From: FEN-1219 sp963728995
GTDB taxonomy: Bacteria; Pseudomonadota; Gammaproteobacteria; Steroidobacterales; Rariloculaceae
Direction: 5' to 3'
DNA length: 64,000 bases
NCBI GenBank assembly: GCA_963728995.1
Contig: CAVSMD010000006.1
Span: forward strand, 186,001-250,000
Shown here: one piece after another, positions 8,821-17,404 of the stretch
Numbering within the stretch: the first letter of the stretch is position 1
Layout of the letters: every line of letters begins with the position of its first letter
Notes under the pieces: generated by a model
Database searches by the model: none
What the model was told of the DNA's origin: nothing
The model's input: the letters and a program-made list of their open reading frames with translations, nothing else
Translations under genes and position numbers: made by a program

Positions 8821-9966
8821 ATGCCGAACGAAAGCGCTTTGAGCGAGCCGGTAGCGACGCCGGCGGTTCCGGAGGATGCGTTCGAGCGCGCGCTGCATGT
8901 CGGAGACGTGCGGCCCGATCCGCCGACGCGGACGCCGTTCGAGGTGGTCGACGAGACGGGATTGCTGCGCCTGCGTCGCTATCGGCTGGACGACAATCCC
9001 TGCGTCCGGCCCGTCGTGCTGCTCGTCTATTCGCTGTTCAAGCGCCCGTATGTGCTCGACCTGCTGCCCGAGCGCAGTATCGTGCGCAGCCTGCTGGCGC
9101 AAGGGTTCACCGTTTACCTCACCGATTGGCAGCCGCCCACGGCCGAGAACGTGGAACGTGGTTTCGACGCGTACGTGAACGGCGATCTCGCATGCGCCGT
9201 GAAGCACGTGCGCGCGCGCGAGGGCATCGATCGCGTGGCACTCGTCGGCAGCTGCTTCGGCGGGTTGCTCGCCTTGCTGTATGCCGCGCTGCATCCCGAG
9301 TCGGTTGCGCGCGTGGTGCCGGTGGCCGTGCCCATCGAGATGTCGTCGGCGTTCTCGCCGACGATCGTGGACTACGTCGTGCGCATGTTCGGCAACGTGC
9401 CCGGCTGGTGGATCCGCAATTGGTTGAACGCCGCCGTGCCGGGCTCCTCGCAGCTGACGCGCTATCTCGCGGACGAGCTCGACGAGCCGGCGCTGGCCGG
9501 CACGGCCGCCGGCGCGCGGGTCGCGCGCGCGGTGCAGACATGGCTCGAGAGCGACGTGCCGTTCGCCGGTCAGCTGTTCCGCGAGACGATGTGTGATGCG
9601 TACTGGAGGGGCCAGCTCGCGCAGGGGCAGTTCCGCGTCGGTGAGCGTAGTGCGGCGCTCGAGCAGATTCGCTGCCCCGTGCTGAATGTCAGCGGCGAGC
9701 GTGATCGGCTCGTGCCGCCGGCCGCTGCGGCCCCGCTCGCCGAATGCGTCGGCGGTGGCGCAGTCACGAATCTCGTGTTTCCGGCCAGCCATCTCGGCTT
9801 GCTGCTCGGCGCCGCGGCGCATGCCCAGCTGTGGCCGCAGATAGGCGCCTGGCTGCGGAGTGGGCCAGCGTTGCGGGAGTCGGTCGCGGACGAGACTATT
9901 CCGTCGCGCCGCGTCCCGGCCCGTACCCTGCCGGCCAGCCCGTCGGCTGCGCATCCGGCAGGTTGA
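8821..9966 (+). CDS. PHA synthase (class III PhaC)-like alpha/beta hydrolase
   Basis: A 381-residue soluble protein; ATG at 8821 is preceded by GGGAG. The nucleophile elbow is GSCFGG with Cys145 instead of the usual Ser, as in polyhydroxyalkanoate synthases. Asp295 (SGERDRLVPP) and His324 (ASHLG) complete a Cys-Asp-His triad. TDWQPP near residue 101 also matches the PhaC family. Length and the lack of a long N-terminal domain fit class III PhaC, which normally needs a PhaE partner. No phaE, thiolase or reductase gene is near, so the substrate could be another acyl-CoA. The 3' end overlaps the convergent gene by 71 bases. Confidence 0.75.
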   Translation: MPNESALSEPVATPAVPEDAFERALHVGDVRPDPPTRTPFEVVDETGLLRLRRYRLDDNPCVRPVVLLVYSLFKRPYVLDLLPERSIVRSLLAQGFTVYLTDWQPPTAENVERGFDAYVNGDLACAVKHVRAREGIDRVALVGSCFGGLLALLYAALHPESVARVVPVAVPIEMSSAFSPTIVDYVVRMFGNVPGWWIRNWLNAAVPGSSQLTRYLADELDEPALAGTAAGARVARAVQTWLESDVPFAGQLFRETMCDAYWRGQLAQGQFRVGERSAALEQIRCPVLNVSGERDRLVPPAAAAPLAECVGGGAVTNLVFPASHLGLLLGAAAHAQLWPQIGAWLRSGPALRESVADETIPSRRVPARTLPASPSAAHPAG

Positions 9967-10843
9967 ACAGCACGGCCTGGATCTCCTGGATGTAGCCGCT
10001 CTTCACGGCGAAGAACTCGGCCACGAGCCGGTCGTTCGCCGTCGCGGTGCTCTGGCTCTTGGCGCCGCCCTTGAGGCCGAAGCGCACGATCGCGAGCACC
10101 ACGCCACGCTCCTCGTCGACGACGGGATAACGCCGATCCCAGATGTTGCGGCCGATGAATCGGCCCTCGTCGAAGCCCTTCGACGTGTCGTTGAAGACGC
10201 CGTCCCGCACGAGCCCCGTGGTCTGCAGCCCGTTCTCGAAGCGGCGCGAGTCCGGCAGCAGCCGCGCGCGGTGATAGCGCGGCGTGCCGTTCGTCTGGAA
10301 CGCGCGCCAGTAGCTCTCCGCGGCGCCGATCAGGTCGTAATACGACTCGCGCTCGGCCTCGCGGATCGACAGCTGAAACGCCGTCGGCGGCTCCTTCAGG
10401 ATCCGGTCGGGATCCCAGAGCCGATCGGCCTCGCCCTGATTGGCTTTGATCGTTTCGATCTCGGTGATCGCGCCGCTCTGCACCTTGAGCCGCAGCATTT
10501 GCAGGGTCTTGGTGCCGTCGGCGTTGCGGATGACCGTCTGCGTGCCCGTGTCGCCGCGGTGCACATTCACGATGTCGAAGCGGTACAGGCTCTCGGCAGC
10601 CCCGTCCCAGAACGTCGCGGCCAGCGGCTTCTCGGCGCCGTTCTCCGTGATCCGCGCACGGGCGGCCTGGGGCAGCTTCTTCGCATCGTTCGCGATCAGC
10701 GCCGCGTAGTACGCGTCGATGAAGCCCGTGAGGCAGGCTCGATCGCAAGAGGCCGGCTGGGCCTGTGCAACGCCGGTCGCGGCCGCGGTCGCGAGCGCGA
10801 CGAGGCCGAGCAGCCGAGCGAAACGAGGGAGGCGTGTGCTCAT
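9896..10843 (-). CDS. Secreted protein, DUF8021-like
   Basis: A 315-residue protein with a signal peptide (LLGLVALATAAATGVAQAQ). The start at 10843 has GGAGAAG upstream. After CDRACLTGFIDAYYAALIA comes a region with an NTF2-like alpha+beta pattern, repeated loosely in the second half (ESYYDLIGAAESYWRAF and FIGRNIWDRRYPVVDEERG). This arrangement matches secreted proteins grouped as DUF8021, of unknown function, often next to amidohydrolases in catabolic regions. It is convergent with the PhaC-like gene and divergent from the amidohydrolase. Confidence 0.6.
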   Translation of the reverse strand: MSTRLPRFARLLGLVALATAAATGVAQAQPASCDRACLTGFIDAYYAALIANDAKKLPQAARARITENGAEKPLAATFWDGAAESLYRFDIVNVHRGDTGTQTVIRNADGTKTLQMLRLKVQSGAITEIETIKANQGEADRLWDPDRILKEPPTAFQLSIREAERESYYDLIGAAESYWRAFQTNGTPRYHRARLLPDSRRFENGLQTTGLVRDGVFNDTSKGFDEGRFIGRNIWDRRYPVVDEERGVVLAIVRFGLKGGAKSQSTATANDRLVAEFFAVKSGYIQEIQAVLFNLPDAQPTGWPAGYGPGRGATE

Positions 10844-10958
10844 GATCTTCTCCGTGGTGGCCCGATCGACGCGCGGCAGCGCCATCTTAGCGCGAACGGC
10901 CGATTTGACGCCTCGCCCGACCGTAGGCGACCCTGTAGATTGACCGCTGGGGGGTATC

Positions 10959-12008
10959 ATGAACACTCGCAGGACATTCCTGCGCGCCGCGGGCGGCGCG
11001 CTGCTGGTGGTTGCCGCCGGCCGCGTCGGCGCACAGGCGGCGCGCAAAGAGGTGCGGGTCGGCGGGCGGCGCATGCTGGTCGTCGACATCCACGCGCACT
11101 GCATGTTTCAGGAGGCTGGGCGGGTGCCCGGTATCGAGATGCCCCGCGTCGCGCCGCCGACGCTGGCGCTCGGGCCCGAGCGGCTCAGGATCATGGACGA
11201 GCGCGGCATCGACGTGCAGGCGCTCAGCGTCAACACGTACTGGTGGTACACGGCCGAGCGCGAGGCTGCGAAGCAGGTCGTGGCGATCCACGACGAAGGC
11301 ATCGCCGCGTGGTGCCGGCAGCATCCGCAAAGATTCGTCGGCCTGTCGTCGGTCGCGCTCCAGTTCCCCGACCTCGCCGCCGAGCAGCTCGAGCACGCCG
11401 TGAAGCGGCTCGGGGCGCGCGGCGCGTCGATCGGCGGGCACGTGTCGAACGAGCCGCCTTCTCTGCCCAAATACGATCCGTTCTGGGCCAAGGCCGAGGA
11501 GCTCGGAGTGCCGGTGTTCATGCATCCGAACAATGCGCTGAACATCGCGCGCGACGGGTCGCTCGACGGGCGCGGCAGCCTGCCCAACATCATCGGCAAC
11601 CCGCTCGAGACCACCGTTTTCCTGAGCCACATGATCTACGACGGCACGCTGGACCGTTTCCCGGGCCTCAAGGTATGCGCGGCGCATGCCGGCGGCTATC
11701 TACCGTCGTATCTCGGCCGCGCCGACGCCGCGTGCGTCGTGCGCCCCGACGCCAACTGCGCCAACAAGCGCAAGCCAAGCGAGTATTTCCGGGATCAGAT
11801 CGTCGTCGACTCGATGGTGTTCTCCGCCGAGGGCCTGCGGCATCTCGTGGCCGAGACCGGCGTGAGTCAGGTCGTGTACGGCTCGGACATTCCGTATCTT
11901 TGGCCGGACACGATCGATGTGATCGCGGCGGCGTCGTTTCTGACGCCTGCCGAGAAGGAAGCGATTCTCGGCGGCAACTTGAAGCGGTTGCTGAAGCTCG
12001 ACGCCTAG
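10959..12008 (+). CDS. Amidohydrolase-2 family protein (ACMSD-like), Tat-exported
   Basis: A 349-residue protein. The N-terminus MNTRRTFLRAAGGALLVVAA has a twin-arginine-type signal. The TIM-barrel metal motif is DIHAHC just after it; later metal or active-site elements are FMHPNNA, CAAHAGGYLP and VYGSDIPYLW. This pattern is typical of amidohydrolase family 2, whose members include aminocarboxymuconate-semialdehyde decarboxylase and resorcylate decarboxylases: zinc-dependent, non-oxidative decarboxylation or hydrolysis of aromatic-derived acids. The export signal is unusual for decarboxylases of central catabolism. GGGGGG precedes the ATG. Confidence 0.8.
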   Translation: MNTRRTFLRAAGGALLVVAAGRVGAQAARKEVRVGGRRMLVVDIHAHCMFQEAGRVPGIEMPRVAPPTLALGPERLRIMDERGIDVQALSVNTYWWYTAEREAAKQVVAIHDEGIAAWCRQHPQRFVGLSSVALQFPDLAAEQLEHAVKRLGARGASIGGHVSNEPPSLPKYDPFWAKAEELGVPVFMHPNNALNIARDGSLDGRGSLPNIIGNPLETTVFLSHMIYDGTLDRFPGLKVCAAHAGGYLPSYLGRADAACVVRPDANCANKRKPSEYFRDQIVVDSMVFSAEGLRHLVAETGVSQVVYGSDIPYLWPDTIDVIAAASFLTPAEKEAILGGNLKRLLKLDA

Positions 12009-12021
12009 ACGGAGCGAAGCG

Positions 12022-12447
12022 TTGCTGGGACCGTTGCGCTATCTGCTGTTCGCCGTGGTGGGGCTCGTCGTGGCCTCGGCGCTGTTCTTCCTGCTGAACC
12101 TGCTCGTCAGTGTCAGCTACGATGCCGGTACGGGTTTCGTCGAGCGCTGGATCGTCCGCGCCACGTGCGAGCGGTACGAGCTACACGGAGTCGTGCGCAG
12201 TACGGAGGACAAGCCGATCCCCTATGCCGTCGTCGAAGTCGCGTATCTCGATCGGCAGCTGTCCACGCGCAGCGCCGGCGACGGCACGTTCTCGATCAAG
12301 GCCAGCGAGGCGATTTGCGACCGATCGCCGCCGGCGAACGTCAGCCTGCTCGTCGTGGCCGAGGAATATCGGCCGAAGCGTCAGGCGCTGGCGTTCGGCG
12401 TGAATTCGGTCGACGTCAAGCTCGACCCGCGCGAGTTCCGACCCTGA
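12022..12447 (+). CDS. Membrane-anchored protein with a carboxypeptidase-regulatory-like domain
   Basis: A 141-residue protein starting with TTG at 12022 (GGAG upstream), 13 bases after the amidohydrolase stop, so likely in the same transcript. One N-terminal transmembrane helix (LLFAVVGLVVASALFFLLNLLV) precedes a small beta-sandwich: YELHGVVRSTEDKPIPYAVVEVAYL, then a GDGTFSIKA turn. This is the pattern of transthyretin-like or CarboxypepD_reg domains. The domain would face the periplasm. Function is unknown. Confidence 0.6.
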   Translation: MLGPLRYLLFAVVGLVVASALFFLLNLLVSVSYDAGTGFVERWIVRATCERYELHGVVRSTEDKPIPYAVVEVAYLDRQLSTRSAGDGTFSIKASEAICDRSPPANVSLLVVAEEYRPKRQALAFGVNSVDVKLDPREFRP

Positions 12448-12462
12448 CGGCTCCCAGCGCGA

Positions 12463-13494
12463 TCAAGGCTCCGGCGGCAGCGACGCGAGATACGCCGACA
12501 GACTCAGAATATCCTCTGCGTTCAGCTTCGCGACGACTTGTGCCATCAACGGCGCCCAGAGACCGCGCCGCGTGCCCTGCTTGAAGTCGGCGAGCTGGCG
12601 CGCCACGTAGCTCGGCGAGCGACCGCGCAAGCTCGGCACCACCGCGAGTCCGTTCAGGTTCTCGCCGTGGCATACGGTGCATTGCGTGGTCTTGCCGGCG
12701 CCCGTGGTGGCCAGCGTCTTGCCGCGCGCCACCGAGCCCACGGGCACGTACGCGATGAAGTCCGAATGCGGATTGCGCAGCGTTTCGCTCTGCTCCGCGC
12801 TGCGCGGCGTCTCGACGATGCGTTTGCCGAGCGGCTCCATGCCGGCCCCCGTGCCTTCGAGCTTCAGATACATGCCGCCGCGCGGCACCGTCTTCGGGAT
12901 CGACTCCGCTTCGACGACCTCGATCCACGGCGTCCACTTCATCGCGCCGAAGTAGTCCGCCGCTTGCTCGATCTCGGCGTCCGTCATCGCCGCGGCGAAC
13001 GCGATCATGCGCGGCGTGTTCGGCTTGCGCATGTCGGCGCTGGTACGCAGGCCGTTCTTGAAGTCGTGCAGCTGCTGAATGAAGTACTCCTTCGGTAGCC
13101 CCGCAACGCCGGCGTTCTCGGGCCGGCCCTTGCCGTTCGGGTAGTGGCACAACGAGCAAGCCCAGATGCCGGCGGGCTCGCGGCCGTTGGCCACGACGGA
13201 GGGCATGCTCGGATGGTCGCCCGGGAACCAATCGGCGGGCCCGAACCGGTTGCGGATCTGATCGAGCGTGAAGCTGCGGTTCGAGTCCTGCAGCCGGCGC
13301 TGCGTGCCGTCGTCCGCCGTCGGCGGTGGGTCCGTGCCGGGCGAGATCGCATACGCCCACCCGAGCTCGTCGACGAACGTCTGCGCACCCGCGGCCGTAG
13401 CCACGAGCACCGACAGCACCGCCGCGGCGAGCCAGGCGGACCAAGAGACTGCCGCAGGCCCGAGGGCGAGCGGCCGAGCGCTGTGCGTGGCCAT
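12463..13494 (-). CDS. Dihaem c-type cytochrome, secreted
   Basis: A 343-residue protein with an N-terminal signal (AAAVLSVLVATAAGAQ). It has two haem-binding CxxCH sites, WACSLCHYPNG and QCTVCHGENL, each followed by the helix and distal region typical of class I cytochrome c domains (PSLRGRSPSYVARQLADF). It probably carries electrons in the periplasm for an unidentified dehydrogenase. ATG at 13494 is chosen because the signal peptide begins there; the frame is open far upstream only because it is antisense to the ribonucleotide reductase gene. Confidence 0.85.
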   Translation of the reverse strand: MATHSARPLALGPAAVSWSAWLAAAVLSVLVATAAGAQTFVDELGWAYAISPGTDPPPTADDGTQRRLQDSNRSFTLDQIRNRFGPADWFPGDHPSMPSVVANGREPAGIWACSLCHYPNGKGRPENAGVAGLPKEYFIQQLHDFKNGLRTSADMRKPNTPRMIAFAAAMTDAEIEQAADYFGAMKWTPWIEVVEAESIPKTVPRGGMYLKLEGTGAGMEPLGKRIVETPRSAEQSETLRNPHSDFIAYVPVGSVARGKTLATTGAGKTTQCTVCHGENLNGLAVVPSLRGRSPSYVARQLADFKQGTRRGLWAPLMAQVVAKLNAEDILSLSAYLASLPPEP

Positions 13495-13626
13495 GCGGCG
13501 GAGTATAGCCGCGGCCGCGGCGCGCGCCAGCGACCACCCGGTTCGGTAGGCGCCGTTCACGGCGACTGGTACGGCGATCGCTGCGAAGCCGCTATCATCG
13601 AGCGAGGCGAGGTCAAAGCAACCATC

Positions 13627-15444
13627 ATGCCGGCGACGGCCGTCAACTTGAGCGAGATTTCCAGACACGTCTGGGAAACCAAGTATCGCGACGGGTCTCG
13701 GTCCGAAGGCTCGATCGCGGCCACGTGGCAGCGGGTGGCCTCGGCGGCGGCGCGCATCGAGCGGCCGGCGGCAGAGGCCGACGTCGAGACCGAGTTTCGC
13801 GACATCTTGAGCGGCTTCCGCTTTCTGCCGGGCGGGCGCATCTTGGCCGGCGCCGGCACGGCGGCGACGCGCACGCTCGCGAACTGCTTCGTCATGGGCC
13901 CGCTCGAGGACTCCATCGACGGCATCTTCGACCGGCTGAAAGAGAGCGCGCTGACCATGCAGTGGGGCGGCGGCATCGGCGTCGACTTCTCCACGCTGCG
14001 ACCGCAGGGCGCGACCGCCGCGACGTCCGGCAGCATCGCGTCGGGACCGGTGTCGTTCATGCGGATCTGGGACGCCATGTGCGGAACGCTGCTGTCCACG
14101 GGCGCGCGGCGCGGCGCGATGATGGCGACGCTGCGGTGCGATCACCCGGACATCGAGACGTTCATCGCGGCGAAGCGCGAGCCGGGACAGCTGCGCAACT
14201 TCAACGTCTCGGTCCAGGTCACGGACGACTTCATGGCGGCGCTCGCCGCCGGGCGCGACTGGCCGCTGTGCTTTCCGCGTGATGGCGGCGACGGCGACGG
14301 CGGGGGCGAGACGCTCGATCTTCCGTGGCCGGGCCGCGACCGGCCCGTGCCGTGTCGAGTCTGGCGGCGGGTGCCGGCGCGCGAGCTGTGGCGCCAGATC
14401 GTCGACGCGGCGTACGACTCGGCCGAGCCCGGTGTGCTGTTCGTCGACCGCATCAATCGGCTGAACAACCTCTACTATCGCGAGCGCATCACGTGCACGA
14501 ATCCGTGCGGCGAGGTGCCGCTGCCGGCGCATGGCGCCTGCACGCTGGGCTCGGTGAATCTCACGGCGTTCGTGCGCGCGCCGTTCGCCGCGGGCGCCGA
14601 GCTCGATGCGGCGGGTATCGAGCGGACGGTCGCCACTGCGGTGCGCTTCCTCGACGACGTCGTGGAGCTCTCGAAGTATCCGCTGCCCGCGCAGCGCGCC
14701 CAGGCGCAGGCCACGCGGCGAATCGGGCTCGGCGTGACCGGTCTCGCCGACACGCTCGCCATGCTGGGTCTCGCCTACGACAGCGACGCCGGCCGCGCGG
14801 CGGCCGGGCGCATTCTCGAGCAGATTCGCAACGCGGCGTACCGCGCGTCCGTCGCGCTGGCCGCGGAGAAGGGCCCGTTTCCGGCTTTCGACCGCGAGGC
14901 CTATCTCGCGGCCGAGTTCATCGGGCGGCTGCCGGCCGACGTCCGCGACGGCATAGCGCGCAGCGGTGCTCGCAACAGTCATCTGCTGGCCGTGGCACCG
15001 ACGGGCACGATCAGCCTGCTGGCGAACAACGTCTCGAGCGGCGTCGAGCCGATCTTCTCCATCGAGAGCGAGCGCAAGGTGCTCGACGAGAGCGGCGCGC
15101 GGCAAACGTATCGCGTCGTCGACTACGCCGCGGCGCTGTGGCGGCGCGAGCAGCGCGGGCCATTGCCGGCCACGTTCGTGACGGCGGCCGAGCTGTCGCC
15201 GGATGCGCATCTCGCGATGCTCGCGACGCTGCAGCCGTTCGTCGACCACTCGATCTCGAAGACGATCAATGTCGCGGAGGATCTGCCGCGCGAAGCCGTC
15301 GCGGATGTGTTCGAGAAGAGCTACCGGCTCGGCTTGAAAGGGTGCACGGTGTTTCGGCCGAATCCGATCACGGGTGCCGTGCTGACGGCCGTGGCGCCGC
15401 GTCAGGCCGTGCACTGCTGCACGCCGGACCGCGAAGCCGACTAG
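13627..15444 (+). CDS. nrdJ: Adenosylcobalamin-dependent (class II) ribonucleoside-diphosphate reductase
   Basis: A 605-residue protein. It reads WETKYR...FLPGGRILAGAG near the N-terminus, then TLANCFVM, SMQWGGGIGVDFSTLR-like glycine-rich segments, and the radical-site motif NPCGEVPL with the catalytic Asn, Cys and Glu. VAPTGTISLLANNVSSGVEP and SISKTINV follow, all standard for class II large subunits. The tail ends with a Cys-Cys pair (VHCCTPD) that could serve re-reduction. It makes deoxyribonucleotides with B12 and needs no NrdB partner. A TATCAT -10-like element lies at 13593-13598. No cobalamin riboswitch fold was apparent upstream. Confidence 0.88.
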   Translation: MPATAVNLSEISRHVWETKYRDGSRSEGSIAATWQRVASAAARIERPAAEADVETEFRDILSGFRFLPGGRILAGAGTAATRTLANCFVMGPLEDSIDGIFDRLKESALTMQWGGGIGVDFSTLRPQGATAATSGSIASGPVSFMRIWDAMCGTLLSTGARRGAMMATLRCDHPDIETFIAAKREPGQLRNFNVSVQVTDDFMAALAAGRDWPLCFPRDGGDGDGGGETLDLPWPGRDRPVPCRVWRRVPARELWRQIVDAAYDSAEPGVLFVDRINRLNNLYYRERITCTNPCGEVPLPAHGACTLGSVNLTAFVRAPFAAGAELDAAGIERTVATAVRFLDDVVELSKYPLPAQRAQAQATRRIGLGVTGLADTLAMLGLAYDSDAGRAAAGRILEQIRNAAYRASVALAAEKGPFPAFDREAYLAAEFIGRLPADVRDGIARSGARNSHLLAVAPTGTISLLANNVSSGVEPIFSIESERKVLDESGARQTYRVVDYAAALWRREQRGPLPATFVTAAELSPDAHLAMLATLQPFVDHSISKTINVAEDLPREAVADVFEKSYRLGLKGCTVFRPNPITGAVLTAVAPRQAVHCCTPDREAD

Positions 15445-15459
15445 AGGAAAAGAATCCGA

Positions 15460-15801
15460 CTAATAGTCGTCGCGCTCGTCGTCCCGGTCGTCGGGCTCGT
15501 CGTCCTCGTCGTCATCCTCGTCGTCGTCCCAGTCTTCCTCGTCCTCGCGCCAGTCCTCGTCCTTTTCGTCCTTGTCGGCGTCCTCGGTTTCCTCGTCTTC
15601 GCGCAGCCAGTCCTCCGGCTCTCCGGCGCGCTCGAGATCCATCTCGAACCATTCGGCGGATTCGAGCGTCTCGGTCTCGCCATCGGCGTGCTGGATCTCG
15701 ACGGCGTCGTCGTTCTCGTCGACTGCGAGGACCTTGAAGATCTCGTCGCGATCGAGGTCGCGGTACCAGCGACCGGCGACCGGGTTCAGTTCACGGCTCA
15801 T
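15460..15801 (-). CDS. Small acidic protein, DUF6763-like
   Basis: A 113-residue protein. The first 65 residues (ELNPVAGRWYRDLDRDEIF, then VDENDDAVEIQHADG) match a small gammaproteobacterial family of unknown function, DUF6763. The last 45 residues are almost entirely Asp and Glu, far longer than the usual family tail. The encoding DNA is a purine/pyrimidine-biased repeat of CGTC/GTCC units, so tail length may vary by slippage. It is convergent with nrdJ and divergent from the MHS transporter. Confidence 0.7.
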   Translation of the reverse strand: MSRELNPVAGRWYRDLDRDEIFKVLAVDENDDAVEIQHADGETETLESAEWFEMDLERAGEPEDWLREDEETEDADKDEKDEDWREDEEDWDDDEDDDEDDEPDDRDDERDDY

Positions 15802-15952
15802 GTTCTCGACTCACGTTCCCGGCTAATACTCGGCGGTGTTGGCCGCTCGCGCTTGCGGCGACACCGTAGCAGAATTGACCAAACAGAACTATATGGCCGA
15901 GTGCGTACCGGGCGGGGCGATGGCCCAGCCCTAAATTCAGCGGAGGATCCCT

Positions 15953-17371
15953 ATGGCTGTCGATACCGCGGCCACCGCGCACATTGCCCCGGGTGAGGCG
16001 CTCGTCGACCGCAAGACCTTACGCCGCGTGCTGATCGCGGCGTCGCTCGGAACGCTGTTCGAGTGGTACGACTTCTATCTCTACGGCAGTCTAGCGATCT
16101 TTTTCGGCAGCCTGTTTTTTCCGCCGGGTAATCCCACGGCGCAGCTCTTGGCGAGCCTTGCGACGTTCGGTGCCGCGTTTGGCGTGCGGCCGCTCGGCGC
16201 CGTCGTGTTCGGTTACCTCGGGGATCTCGTCGGGCGCAAATACACCTTCTTGATCACGATGGCCACCATGGGCTTCTCCACGGCGTTCGTCGGGTTGCTA
16301 CCGTCCTACGCGAGCGCGGGGTTGCTCGCGACGCTGTTGCTCGTGCTGCTGCGACTCCTGCAGGGGCTGGCGCTCGGTGGCGAGTATGGCGGGGCCGTGA
16401 CGTACGTGGCCGAGCATGTGCCCGATAACAAGCGCGGTTACTACACCAGCTACATCCAGACGACGGCAACGCTCGGCTTCTTCCTGAGCATGGGCGTGAT
16501 CGGTGCGACGCGAATCCATTACGGCGAGGACGCGTTTCGCGAGTTCGGTTGGCGCATTCCGTTTCTCCTGAGCTTCGTGCTGCTCGCGGTGTCGCTGTAT
16601 ATCCGCATGCGCATGGAGGAGTCGCCGGTATTCGCGAAGCTGAAGGCGCGCGGCGGCACCTCCCGCAATCCGCTGAAGGAGAGCCTGACCCGGCCGGACA
16701 ACTTGAGGTACGTGCTGATCGCGCTGTTCGGGGCGACGGCGGGGCAGGGTGTGGTCTGGTACACGGGACAGTTCTACGCGCTCACGTTTTTGCAGAGCGT
16801 GCTGCATCTGACCTGGCAGGACGCGTACACGATCATCTCGATCGCGCTGCTGCTCGGCACGCCGTTCTTCATCGTCTTTGGCGCGCTGTCCGATCGCGTC
16901 GGGCGCAAGAAGCTGATGCTCATGGGCTGTCTGCTTGCCGGCCTCACGTACATCCCGATCTACATGGGCCTCAAGCACTTCGGCAACCCCGCGGGGTTGC
17001 CGGCGGCCGATCCAGCCGAGATCAACTGGGTCATGATGATTCTGCTGGTGACCGTGCAGATGGTGTACGTCTGCATGGTGTACGCGCCGATCGCGGCGTT
17101 CCTCGTGGAGCTGTTCCCGACGCGAATCCGTTATACGTCGATGTCGGTGCCGTATCACATCGGCGTGGGCTGGTTCGGCGGGTTCCTGCCGCTGATCGCC
17201 ACGGCCGTCACCACGTCGTCGTGGGCCCGCGATACGTTCGGCGAGGCTGCGATCTATACCGGCCTGCTGTATCCGATCGGCGTGTGCGCCGTGACGATCG
17301 TCGTCAGCGCGCTCTACATCCGCGAGACGAAGGATCACCGCATCGATGCCGTCGAGCCGCACGCCGGATGA
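15953..17371 (+). CDS. MFS transporter, metabolite:H+ symporter (MHS) family
   Basis: A 472-residue inner-membrane protein with twelve predicted helices. GTLFEWYDFYLYGSLA at the start and GVRPLGAVVFGYLGDLVGRK are the hallmarks of the MHS family (proline/betaine, alpha-ketoglutarate, shikimate carriers). The loop 8-9 equivalent, GALSDRVGRKKLM, is also present. It takes up an organic acid or osmolyte with protons; the substrate cannot be fixed from sequence. GGAGGA precedes the ATG. Confidence 0.9.
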   Translation: MAVDTAATAHIAPGEALVDRKTLRRVLIAASLGTLFEWYDFYLYGSLAIFFGSLFFPPGNPTAQLLASLATFGAAFGVRPLGAVVFGYLGDLVGRKYTFLITMATMGFSTAFVGLLPSYASAGLLATLLLVLLRLLQGLALGGEYGGAVTYVAEHVPDNKRGYYTSYIQTTATLGFFLSMGVIGATRIHYGEDAFREFGWRIPFLLSFVLLAVSLYIRMRMEESPVFAKLKARGGTSRNPLKESLTRPDNLRYVLIALFGATAGQGVVWYTGQFYALTFLQSVLHLTWQDAYTIISIALLLGTPFFIVFGALSDRVGRKKLMLMGCLLAGLTYIPIYMGLKHFGNPAGLPAADPAEINWVMMILLVTVQMVYVCMVYAPIAAFLVELFPTRIRYTSMSVPYHIGVGWFGGFLPLIATAVTTSSWARDTFGEAAIYTGLLYPIGVCAVTIVVSALYIRETKDHRIDAVEPHAG

Positions 17372-17404
17372 GCTTGGTCCAGCGGTGCGGCTCCGCCGTC
17401 GGCG

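Noticed and set aside
13495..13626. Possible cobalamin riboswitch before the B12-dependent reductase
   Set aside because: The leader is only about 130 bases and no B12-box or recognisable fold was seen.
12463..15414. A 983-codon open frame on the minus strand across the ribonucleotide reductase gene
   Set aside because: Only its last 343 codons encode a real protein (the dihaem cytochrome). The rest is Arg/His-rich antisense sequence caused by high GC at third positions.
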